Source: Rickettsia typhi
GTDB lineage: Bacteria; Pseudomonadota; Alphaproteobacteria; Rickettsiales; Rickettsiaceae
Direction of reading: 5' to 3'
DNA: 12,610 bases
Assembly: GCA_945878545.1 (NCBI GenBank)
Contig: CAMCTQ010000023.1
Span: 1 to 12,610, forward strand
The first letter of the stretch is position 1. Each line of letters opens with the position of its first letter. The translations under genes were made by a program, and so were the position numbers. The notes under the pieces were generated by a model. It made no database searches, was not told the origin of the DNA, and was given only the letters and a program-made list of their open reading frames with translations. Below are positions 6,393 to 12,610 of the stretch, in pieces.

Positions 6393-7136
6393 ATGAAGAA
6401 CAAAAAATTTGTTTTATCCCTGTTTGGTTTAATGATATTGTCTCTCTGCTCTTGTAAAAGCAAGTTGAAAGATGAAGAAATCGTTGCTCCAGAAAAAAGT
6501 TACGCAGCTGGCGTGGTGCAACTTGAAAAAGGCGAGTATAAAAAAGCAGCCGAACATTTTGAAAAAGTCTTCTTCCAGCACCCCGGTAATGCAATAACTC
6601 CTCAAGCTGAGCTAATGCAAGCATATTCTCTATATCTTGCTGCTGAATATGATGATGTCGTGGATGTTCTCGATATATTCATCAAATTACACCCAAGACA
6701 TGAAGATGTAGCTTATGCTTATTATCTAAAAGCTATGGCTAATTATATTCAAGTTTCAAGTGTCTTATTAGACCAGTCTAGAACTAGATATGCAAAAGAA
6801 GGTTTCGAAGAATTAATAAGCCGTTTTCCTGGTACGAAATACGCATTGGATGCTGCCCTTAAGATAGACTTAGTAAACGATCATTTAGCTGGAAAAGAGA
6901 TGCTGGTTGGTAGGTATTACTTGAAGAAGAAAAATCCAGTAGCAGCAGTCAAAAGATTCCAAACTGTTATTGATAAGTATGATACTACTTCGCATGCAGA
7001 AGAAGCTTTATATAGGTTAGTTGAAACAAATGTAATGCTTGGGCTTAAAGATGAGGCAGAAAAATACGCCACTGTACTTGAGCATAACTATCCAAAAGGC
7101 AGTTGGATCCATAATGCACGTCATTTACTCAAATAA
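6393..7136 (+). CDS. bamD: Outer membrane assembly lipoprotein BamD (ComL)
   Basis: A 247-residue lipoprotein of the BAM complex, which inserts beta-barrel proteins into the outer membrane. The N-terminus is a signal peptide: K-N-K-K, a hydrophobic stretch, then L-C-S-C with the likely lipidated cysteine at 21. The rest is a chain of TPR helices: S-Y-A-A-G-V-V-Q-L-E-K-G-E-Y (about 37-50), a second repeat with Y-S-L-Y-L-A-A-E-Y, and the family-specific D-Q-S-R-T-R-Y-A-K-E-G-F-E-E-L (about 128-142) and F-P-G-T-K-Y-A. Near the C-terminus come K-E-M-L-V-G-R-Y-Y-L-K and the A-A-V-K-R-F stretch. Length matches the family. It lies downstream of tatA and upstream of a palindromic element and recN. 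No strong ribosome binding site is visible. Confidence 0.93.
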   Translation: MKNKKFVLSLFGLMILSLCSCKSKLKDEEIVAPEKSYAAGVVQLEKGEYKKAAEHFEKVFFQHPGNAITPQAELMQAYSLYLAAEYDDVVDVLDIFIKLHPRHEDVAYAYYLKAMANYIQVSSVLLDQSRTRYAKEGFEELISRFPGTKYALDAALKIDLVNDHLAGKEMLVGRYYLKKKNPVAAVKRFQTVIDKYDTTSHAEEALYRLVETNVMLGLKDEAEKYATVLEHNYPKGSWIHNARHLLK

Positions 7137-7142
7137 TGTTTA

Positions 7143-7261
7143 CCGTTCATTAAATTAAATGATCCATACGAATTTTGCGAATTTCGGCTGTGCTCACGTA
7201 GATTACTACGCTACGCAGCCTTGTCCTGAAATTCATAAGTCTAATTTAATTTAATAAACGG
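7143..7261. mobile_element. 119-bp palindromic MITE / RPE-like element flanked by TA
   Basis: A nested palindrome fills the gap between bamD and recN. Terminal inverted repeats (7141-7160 and 7244-7263, counting the flanking TA) match at 19 of 20 positions. Inside, G-A-A-T-T-T-C (7179-7185) pairs with G-A-A-A-T-T-C (7228-7234), G-G-C-T-G (7186-7190) with C-A-G-C-C (7216-7220), and C-G-T-A-G (7197-7201) with C-T-A-C-G (7206-7210) around a 4-base loop. TA on each side fits a TA target duplication of the IS630/mariner kind. The GC-rich core contrasts with the AT-rich ends. Size and fold resemble the palindromic repeats known in Rickettsia genomes; membership in a named family would need a genome comparison. 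It encodes no protein. Confidence 0.7.
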
Positions 7262-7270
7262 TATTATTTC

Positions 7271-8914
7271 ATGCTACAAAATCTATCAATTCAGGATTTT
7301 ATACTAATTGAAAAGTTAGATTTAGATTTTGAAGATGGATTTTGCGTTATTACTGGTCAAACTGGCGCTGGTAAGTCAATACTACTTGATGCGATCTTAT
7401 TTGCCATGGGTAATAAATCTAGCGGAGAAGTAGTTCGTACATCTTGCGAAAAAGCTATTGTTACTCTTACATTTTCTGCTTTGGATCAAGTTGTCCTATT
7501 TTTGTCTGAATATGACATTAAGCTTAGTATTGATGAGGATTTAATAATCAAAAGAATCCAATATGCTAATGGTCGTAAGAAATTTTTTATCAACGATAAC
7601 ATAGTTACCCAAAAAATAGTTTCTGATCTATTTGATTATCTTCTCGAGATTCATGGGCAACACAATCATACTTCACTTTTAAATATCTCCTCTCATTTAG
7701 AAATACTAGACCAATCAGCAAAGAACGCTCACTTAAGAGAGGAGGTGTCAAATCTATATAGATTGTGGCAAGAACTTCATAATGAAATCTCAGCAATCAA
7801 TTCAGAAAGAGAAGCTATTACTAAGGAAATAGACTACCTATCCCATATTTGCCAGGAATTCAATGATTTAAACATCAAAGATGGAGAAGAGGATGAACTT
7901 GCTGAAATTAAAAAACATCTACAAACACGCGATAAAGAAATCAAATTAATAGAGTCTATTTTAAATGATATTGAAGCAAGTAGTATTGAACAAATTATAG
8001 CAAGAGCCCAAAGAAATATAAGCAAATCAGAAAATATAAATATTTACGATCAGATAAATATTTACCTTGAAGAAATCTATGACAAAACAGAAGAAACAAA
8101 ATCAACCTTAAATCATATCTTACATAGCTTCGATTTATCTGCTTACTCGCTACAGGAAATAGAAGATAGATTATATGCAATCAGGTCAATAGCTAGAAAA
8201 CACGGTTGCTTAGCCAGTAATTTAAGTTCTTTTATGCAGGCTAACCAAGAAAAACTCAAAACACTTGAGTTAAAGATAAAAAATAGTGCAGATCTAAATG
8301 ATAAAATGCTTAAAGCTAAGCAAGAATATTTAGATAAAGCAAATCTATTATCACAAAATAGAAAAATAGCTGCAAAAGATCTTGAAAGCAAAACCATGCA
8401 AGAATTATCCATGCTTGATATGAAAAAAGCAATATTTTCTGTTGAAATCCAGTCAGATGAAAAAGCCGCTGGAAGTAAAGGTATAGATGAGGTAAGATTC
8501 CTCGCTTCAACAAACCCCGGTATGCCGAAAGCTCCGATTGACAAGATAGCATCTGGTGGAGAATTATCACGGTTTATGCTGGGATTCAGAGCCGCATTAT
8601 TTGATAAAGCAGCAAAACAAACAATCATTTTTGATGAAGTAGACGTTGGTATTAGTGGCAGTGTTGCAGATAGTGTTGGTCAAAGATTAAAAGTTCTTAG
8701 TTCAGTTGCGCAGGTCATAGTAATTACACACCAGCCACAAGTAGCAGGAAAAGCAGAGCAGCATATTTTAGTTCAAAAAACTCAAACTAATACCAATACT
8801 TCCGTCATTGCCCATCATCTTAATCTTGAAGAACGATCTTGTGAACTAGCAAGGATGATTTCGGGTAAAGAAATTACAACCAACTCCCTTGCTGCGGCAA
8901 AGGAGTTAATGTGA
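7271..8914 (+). CDS. recN: DNA repair protein RecN
   Basis: A 547-residue SMC-like ATPase that acts at DNA double-strand breaks, close to the usual 550. The N-terminal half-cassette begins M-L-Q-N-L-S-I-Q-D-F, the standard RecN start, and carries Walker A G-Q-T-G-A-G-K-S (29-36); most relatives have G-E-T-G, so Q30 is unusual. A Q-loop region with I-H-G-Q-H-N-H follows (about 132-138). A long coiled-coil arm rich in E, K and Q spans roughly 150-380. The C-terminal half has the signature S-G-G-E-L-S-R (428-434), Walker B I-I-F-D-E-V-D-V-G-I-S-G (about 456-467) and the T-H-Q-P-Q-V-A switch. Only 7 bases separate the ATG from the palindromic element's flanking TA, and no Shine-Dalgarno motif is present. 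It ends 26 bases before the convergent dedA stop. Confidence 0.96.
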   Translation: MLQNLSIQDFILIEKLDLDFEDGFCVITGQTGAGKSILLDAILFAMGNKSSGEVVRTSCEKAIVTLTFSALDQVVLFLSEYDIKLSIDEDLIIKRIQYANGRKKFFINDNIVTQKIVSDLFDYLLEIHGQHNHTSLLNISSHLEILDQSAKNAHLREEVSNLYRLWQELHNEISAINSEREAITKEIDYLSHICQEFNDLNIKDGEEDELAEIKKHLQTRDKEIKLIESILNDIEASSIEQIIARAQRNISKSENINIYDQINIYLEEIYDKTEETKSTLNHILHSFDLSAYSLQEIEDRLYAIRSIARKHGCLASNLSSFMQANQEKLKTLELKIKNSADLNDKMLKAKQEYLDKANLLSQNRKIAAKDLESKTMQELSMLDMKKAIFSVEIQSDEKAAGSKGIDEVRFLASTNPGMPKAPIDKIASGGELSRFMLGFRAALFDKAAKQTIIFDEVDVGISGSVADSVGQRLKVLSSVAQVIVITHQPQVAGKAEQHILVQKTQTNTNTSVIAHHLNLEERSCELARMISGKEITTNSLAAAKELM

Positions 8915-8940
8915 TAGTGAATAATAACAATATATTTTTG

Positions 8941-9540
8941 TTACCCTTTTTTAGATTTTCTCTTCCATATATAATAAGCAATACCAGCACTTACCAAAAA
9001 TAATAGAGCAAAGTTTACTTGTTTTAGATACTTTTTAATTAAGAGTTCATTTTCACCTATCAAGTAACCTAATGATATTAAAACTGCACACCAAATGACT
9101 CCACCTGCTAAGGTATATAGGCAAAAAGCTTTTATATCCATTTTTGCAAGGCCGGCAGGGAATGAAATAAAATGTTTAACTCCCGGCAAGAACCTACCAG
9201 TAAAAACTGATATAGCTCCATGATCAGCAAAGAATTTTTCTATTTTCTCCAATTTAGACTCATTCATAAAGAAATACTTACCTTTATTGGTAAACAACTT
9301 TCTTCCAAAGAAATAGGCAATATAGTAATTTGCTGTCGAACCAGCCAGGGTACCGATAGTGCTAACTAACAATATCAATGCAATATGCATCTCACCCTTA
9401 TGCACAAGGTATCCAGCCGGAATTAAAGTAATTTCAGCTGGTATGGGTATAAATGTGCTTTCAATAAAAGTCATTATAAATATACCAAAGTAGCCTAGAC
9501 TTTCTACAAAATACACAATTTCAAGAAAAATTTCATACAT
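8941..9540 (-). CDS. DedA-family inner membrane protein
   Basis: A 199-residue polytopic membrane protein of the DedA/VTT (SNARE-associated) family, of typical length. The N-terminal part has the family segment F-I-E-S-T-F-I-P-I-P-A-E (about 25-36), then a membrane segment, the Y-Y-I-A-Y-F-F-G-R region (about 72-80), and the second hallmark H-G-A-I-S-V-F-T-G-R-F-L-P-G-V-K-H (about 110-126) with P-A-G-L-A-K-M following. Two more hydrophobic segments and a basic tail (W-K-R-K-S-K-K-G) complete it. Some DedA proteins have been shown to return undecaprenyl phosphate across the inner membrane; whether this one does is inferred. Where many relatives have arginine after P-G-V, this protein has lysine. 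Its promoter is probably in 9541-9713. Confidence 0.92.
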   Translation of the reverse strand: MYEIFLEIVYFVESLGYFGIFIMTFIESTFIPIPAEITLIPAGYLVHKGEMHIALILLVSTIGTLAGSTANYYIAYFFGRKLFTNKGKYFFMNESKLEKIEKFFADHGAISVFTGRFLPGVKHFISFPAGLAKMDIKAFCLYTLAGGVIWCAVLISLGYLIGENELLIKKYLKQVNFALLFLVSAGIAYYIWKRKSKKG

Positions 9541-9590
9541 ATTTATTTACACAACCCTACTTAAAATAACTTAATAATATTTAAAACATG

Positions 9591-9596
9591 ATTATA
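9591..9596 (-). promoter_or_regulatory. Candidate -10 box of the dedA-like gene
   Basis: Minus strand TATAAT, about 50 bases before the ATG at 9538-9540. The best -35 at 17 bases (CTGGTA) matches consensus in only half its positions, so this is tentative. Confidence 0.35.
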
Positions 9597-9666
9597 AGTT
9601 AGCTGTTTAAAAATACCAGTAAGAAAAGATACTATTTCGAAATTTATCCAACATTTTCATGCCAGA

Positions 9667-9702
9667 TATATACTAGAGGCTAAGTAGTTGCACTAGTGTA
9701 TA
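9667..9702. repeat. Inverted repeat just downstream of sucB
   Basis: T-A-T-A-T-A-C-T-A-G (9667-9676) and C-T-A-G-T-G-T-A-T-A (9693-9702) pair at nine of ten positions around a 16-base gap, beginning 12 bases after the sucB stop. No T run follows on the minus strand, so it is not a classical terminator; it could stabilise the sucAB mRNA 3' end. AT-rich arms make chance possible. Confidence 0.3.
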
Positions 9703-9713
9703 GATAATTAATA

Positions 9714-10922
9714 TTATAAATCAAAAAGTAATCTTTCTGGATTTTCAATGGCTTGCTTTACTTTAATCAAAAAAGTAACTGCATCTTTACCATCAATAAT
9801 TCTGTGATCATATGATAAGGCAATATACATCATTGGTCGAATTTCAACCTTACCATCAATTGCTACCGGTCTCTCTTGCGTATTATGCAATCCAATAATT
9901 CCACTCTGCGGGGGATTAATTATCGGCGTTGAGAGCAATGAACCATATACGCCGCCATTAGTGATAGAAAATGTACCACCTGTTAAATCAGACATTGAGA
10001 GTTTTCCATCTCTAGCTCTTACTGCTAATGACACTATCTCTTTCTCGATAGTAGAAAAACTCATTTTATCTGCATTCCGTACAACCGGTACTACTAGACC
10101 TTGCTCTGTACCAACAGCAACACCTATATCATAATAATGTTTATATATAATATCATCACCGTCGATTTCAGCGTTTACAGCTGGCACCTCTTTCAAAGCA
10201 TTAACAACCGCTTTAACAAAAAACGACATAAAACCAAGTTTTACACCATGTTTCTTCTCGAACTCTTCACGATGTTTTTTGCGTAAATTCATCACATTCA
10301 ACATATCAATCTCGTTAAAAGTAGTAAGAATAGCAGCTGTGTTTTGCGAATCTTTCAAACGCTGGGCTATAGTTTTTCTAAGACGAGACATACGTACTTT
10401 TTCTACTGGTTTATCCCCAGACAATATAGCTCCAACAGTTTGCATCACTCCACTAGGTGCTGCTAGAGCATTCAGCACATCACCTTTATTAATCCTGCCA
10501 TCTTTGCCAGTACCAACAATTGACGCAGAATTTAAATTATTTTCTGTCATTAATTTTTGCACAGATGGAGGCATAGTAGTAACCTGATCGACTTTCTTTC
10601 CTTGCTCAATAATAGGATTTGCAACTGGCACAGCTTGTGATTTATTGGAGTCTACGCTATTGCTGGCTACGCCAGAAGGAACAGCTCCAGCCTTTATAGA
10701 GCCAAGAATTTCACCAACAGTAACAACATCTCCTTCTTTTTTTAAGATAGTTTCTAGAATGCCTTCGGCAGAAGCACTAACCTCTAAAGTAACTTTTTCT
10801 GTTTCAAGCTCAAGTATCAATTCATCAAGCTTTACACCGTCACCAGCCTTTTTATACCATTTGGCAATCGTCGCTTCAGAAACCGATTCTCCCAGAGCTG
10901 GCACTACAATTTCAACACTCAT
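9714..10922 (-). CDS. sucB: 2-oxoglutarate dehydrogenase E2 (dihydrolipoyl succinyltransferase)
   Basis: A 402-residue E2 core of the 2-oxoglutarate dehydrogenase complex, which passes the succinyl group from E1 to CoA via a lipoyl arm. The lipoyl domain is residues 1-75, with the lipoylated lysine in E-T-E-K-V-T (K43). An Ala/Ser/Val/Lys-rich linker follows (about 76-112). The peripheral subunit-binding domain (about 115-155) shows P-S-V-Q-K-L-M and G-R-I-N-K-G-D-V. The catalytic domain (about 170-402) ends with D-H-R-I-I-D-G, the active-site His373 and Asp377. The length fits a one-lipoyl E2 and there is no insertion. The start is supported by G-G-A-G at 10930-10933, 7 bases before the ATG. 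It follows sucA in the same operon after 84 bases; E3 (lpd) is not in the window. Confidence 0.97.
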   Translation of the reverse strand: MSVEIVVPALGESVSEATIAKWYKKAGDGVKLDELILELETEKVTLEVSASAEGILETILKKEGDVVTVGEILGSIKAGAVPSGVASNSVDSNKSQAVPVANPIIEQGKKVDQVTTMPPSVQKLMTENNLNSASIVGTGKDGRINKGDVLNALAAPSGVMQTVGAILSGDKPVEKVRMSRLRKTIAQRLKDSQNTAAILTTFNEIDMLNVMNLRKKHREEFEKKHGVKLGFMSFFVKAVVNALKEVPAVNAEIDGDDIIYKHYYDIGVAVGTEQGLVVPVVRNADKMSFSTIEKEIVSLAVRARDGKLSMSDLTGGTFSITNGGVYGSLLSTPIINPPQSGIIGLHNTQERPVAIDGKVEIRPMMYIALSYDHRIIDGKDAVTFLIKVKQAIENPERLLFDL

Positions 10923-10929
10923 AAAAATT

Positions 10930-10933
10930 CTCC
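10930..10933 (-). promoter_or_regulatory. Shine-Dalgarno site of sucB
   Basis: G-G-A-G on the minus strand, 7 bases before the ATG at 10920-10922. It is one of the few clear ribosome binding sites in the window and fixes the start, in keeping with a highly expressed TCA enzyme. Confidence 0.7.
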
Positions 10934-10965
10934 AATAATTTTCTAATATAATAATACAAATTTAG

Positions 10966-11011
10966 GATAGATAAGCCATATTAACCTGAGCTAATAGAGC
11001 CTTATTCTATC
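10966..11011 (-). promoter_or_regulatory. Stem-loop between sucA and sucB
   Basis: On the minus strand G-A-T-A-G-A-A-T-A-A-G (11001-11011) pairs with C-T-T-A-T-C-T-A-T-C (10966-10975) with a one-base bulge. One arm overlaps the sucA stop codon (11007-11009). No T run follows, so it is a candidate mRNA processing or stability element adjusting E1:E2 output rather than a terminator. Confidence 0.35.
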
Positions 11012-12610
11012 TAGAATCCAAGATTCCAAGAGCTTGACTTACTAAATCTTCCTGTTGTTTATTATGAACATATAAATAACCAACGGCTGGAGATGCAGAT
11101 CTTTCTCTTCCAATATACTTTACTCCTGCCTTAATTCCTACTTTTTCTAGACTAGAATCTAAATATGGACGTATAAACTTCCAAGCCCCCATGTTGCGCG
11201 GCTCTTCTTGGCACCATACAAATCTAGACGCTGCTTTATATTTCTTAAGAATGTCTATTACATCTTCTTCTGCAAATGGGTACAATTGCTCAAAACGGAT
11301 AATCGCAATATTATCTATTTTTTTCATGCGGCGCAATTCTAGTAAATCATAGTATACCTTGCCAGAACAGAAAATTATCTTTGCTACTTTTGCAGCTTTA
11401 ATTTCAGCATCAATCTCATCAAGAACAGGACTAAAATTTGTTCCCTGATCAAGGTCTGAAAGACTAGATACAGCTAACTTATGACGAAGCAAAGACTTAG
11501 GAGACATGACAATAAGAGGTTTTCTAAAATTCCTTTTTATCTGACGGCGCAAGAGATGAAATATAGATGCAGGTGTTGTTGGATACGCAACACACATATT
11601 ATCTTCTGCACATAATTGCAGAAATCTCTCCAGCCTTGCTGAACTATGCTCAGGCCCCTGCCCCTCCATTCCATTAGGTAATAGTGCAACAATGCCACTC
11701 ATTCTAAGCCATTTTGTTTCCGCAGAGGAAATGAATTGATCAAAAATAATCTGTGCACCATTGGCAAAATCACCAAATTGTGCTTCCCATATCACTAAAC
11801 GATTAGGATCCACTATAGAGTAACCATACTCAAATCCAAGCACCCCATATTCTGATAAATTACTATCAGCAATTTCAAATAACGCTTGCTCTTTCGAGAT
11901 GTTATTTAGTGGTTCATACACTGAGTTATTAAGCTGACTATGTAGCACAGCATGGCGGTGAGAAAAAGTTCCTCTCTCCACATCCTGACCAGTAATTCTA
12001 ATTGGTGTTTTTTCATTGAGTAAAGTGGCAAAAGCAAGTTGTTCCGCAGTTGCCCAATCAATTGGCCTATCATTGATAAGATCTTGCCCTCTGGCTTCAA
12101 ACAATTTTGCCAGTTTAGGATTTATTGCAAAAGTATCCGGTACTTTACAAAGCTTGGTCCCAATCTCTTGTAGTACAGATTTAGAAACCCCTGTTAATAA
12201 TTTATCATCACTAAGACGATCAAAACCAGACCAATGCCCTTCCATCCACTGAGCTCTAGGCTTGTAGTTTTTCACTTCATTAAATTCCAAATCTAGTAAG
12301 GCTTTAAATTCTTGTTTTAAGTTTGGATAGTAAGATTGATCAATTAATCCTGCAGCACTTAACTTGTCCGAATATATAAAAGCTGGAGTTTTTTTGTTTT
12401 TAATTACATCATACATTACACTTTGTGTATACATAGGCTCATCACCTTCGTTGTGACCGTATTTACGATAACAAACAATATCAACCACTACATCTCTGTG
12501 AAATTTTTGCCTATACTCACAAGCAATTTTAGTAACCAGCACTACTGATTCTATATCATCTCCATTAACATGAAATATTGGTGCACCAACCATTTTAGCT
12601 ACGTCTGTGC
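11007..12610 (-). CDS. sucA: 2-oxoglutarate dehydrogenase E1, 5' end cut by window edge
   Basis: The C-terminal 533 or so residues of the roughly 930-residue thiamine-dependent E1, which decarboxylates 2-oxoglutarate and succinylates the lipoyl arm of SucB. The frame is open to the window edge: T-D-V-A-K precedes the internal methionine at 12591-12593, so that methionine is not a start. Conserved blocks in order are [45 protein letters not shown] and [13 protein letters not shown]. Then come the [16 protein letters not shown] loop and M-S-P-K-S-L-L-R-H. The thiamine-diphosphate motif and the N-terminal domain lie off the window. It is the upstream gene of the sucAB operon. Confidence 0.97.
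   Translation of the reverse strand, partial: TDVAKMVGAPIFHVNGDDIESVVLVTKIACEYRQKFHRDVVVDIVCYRKYGHNEGDEPMYTQSVMYDVIKNKKTPAFIYSDKLSAAGLIDQSYYPNLKQEFKALLDLEFNEVKNYKPRAQWMEGHWSGFDRLSDDKLLTGVSKSVLQEIGTKLCKVPDTFAINPKLAKLFEARGQDLINDRPIDWATAEQLAFATLLNEKTPIRITGQDVERGTFSHRHAVLHSQLNNSVYEPLNNISKEQALFEIADSNLSEYGVLGFEYGYSIVDPNRLVIWEAQFGDFANGAQIIFDQFISSAETKWLRMSGIVALLPNGMEGQGPEHSSARLERFLQLCAEDNMCVAYPTTPASIFHLLRRQIKRNFRKPLIVMSPKSLLRHKLAVSSLSDLDQGTNFSPVLDEIDAEIKAAKVAKIIFCSGKVYYDLLELRRMKKIDNIAIIRFEQLYPFAEEDVIDILKKYKAASRFVWCQEEPRNMGAWKFIRPYLDSSLEKVGIKAGVKYIGRERSASPAVGYLYVHNKQQEDLVSQALGILDSR

Noticed and set aside
8143..8628. A 161-codon open frame antisense to recN
   Set aside because: It mirrors the recN coding frame, has low-complexity Ser/Leu/Phe composition, and no motif or start signal. 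The same applies to the other shorter frames opposite mgtE, recN, sucB and sucA.

Overview
The window is AT-rich (roughly two thirds A+T by eye) and carries mostly conserved bacterial household genes. The set is sucA-sucB, bamD (comL), tatA, recN, mgtE, an ABC-F ATPase, a DedA protein, a YgjP-type metalloprotein and a methyltransferase with a regulatory domain. Together with AT bias, long AT-rich spacers and a palindromic repeat between genes, this suggests an obligate intracellular alphaproteobacterium of the Rickettsiales, most likely Rickettsiaceae. That placement is an inference from gene content and style, not a database match.

Layout. The left edge cuts into a YgjP/DUF45 metallopeptidase-like gene on + (to 538). 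Its stop overlaps the stop of a convergent ABC-F ATPase on - (535-2139). A gene-free stretch of about 600 bases (2140-2735) follows. It holds a dyad beside the ABC-F promoter, a convincing minus-strand terminator with no gene to terminate, and a very good plus-strand promoter pointing at mgtE (2736-4106). On - comes a protein methyltransferase (4161-5756), with a promoter that diverges from a tRNA-Glu(UUC) gene (5968-6042). The + strand then carries tatA (6203-6361, only 52 codons), bamD (6393-7136), a 119-bp palindromic MITE/RPE-like element (7143-7261) and recN (7271-8914). Convergent to recN is a DedA-family membrane protein on - (8941-9540). The right end is the sucA-sucB operon on -, with sucB complete (9714-10922) and sucA running off the window (11007 to the edge).

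How the genes fit together. sucA and sucB encode the E1 and E2 parts of the 2-oxoglutarate dehydrogenase complex, central to the TCA cycle that intracellular rickettsiae depend on. tatA, bamD, dedA and possibly the methyltransferase belong to envelope biology: Tat export, outer-membrane protein assembly, lipid-carrier recycling, and possibly lysine methylation of surface proteins. mgtE supplies Mg2+, recN repairs double-strand breaks, and the ABC-F protein probably acts on ribosomes.

I see no defence island, CRISPR, toxin-antitoxin pair or biosynthetic cluster. The points most worth a second look are the orphan minus-strand promoter/terminator pair at 2496-2662 (candidate small RNA antisense to the mgtE leader), the palindromic element abutting recN, and the methyltransferase as a possible relative of the rickettsial OmpB lysine methyltransferases.
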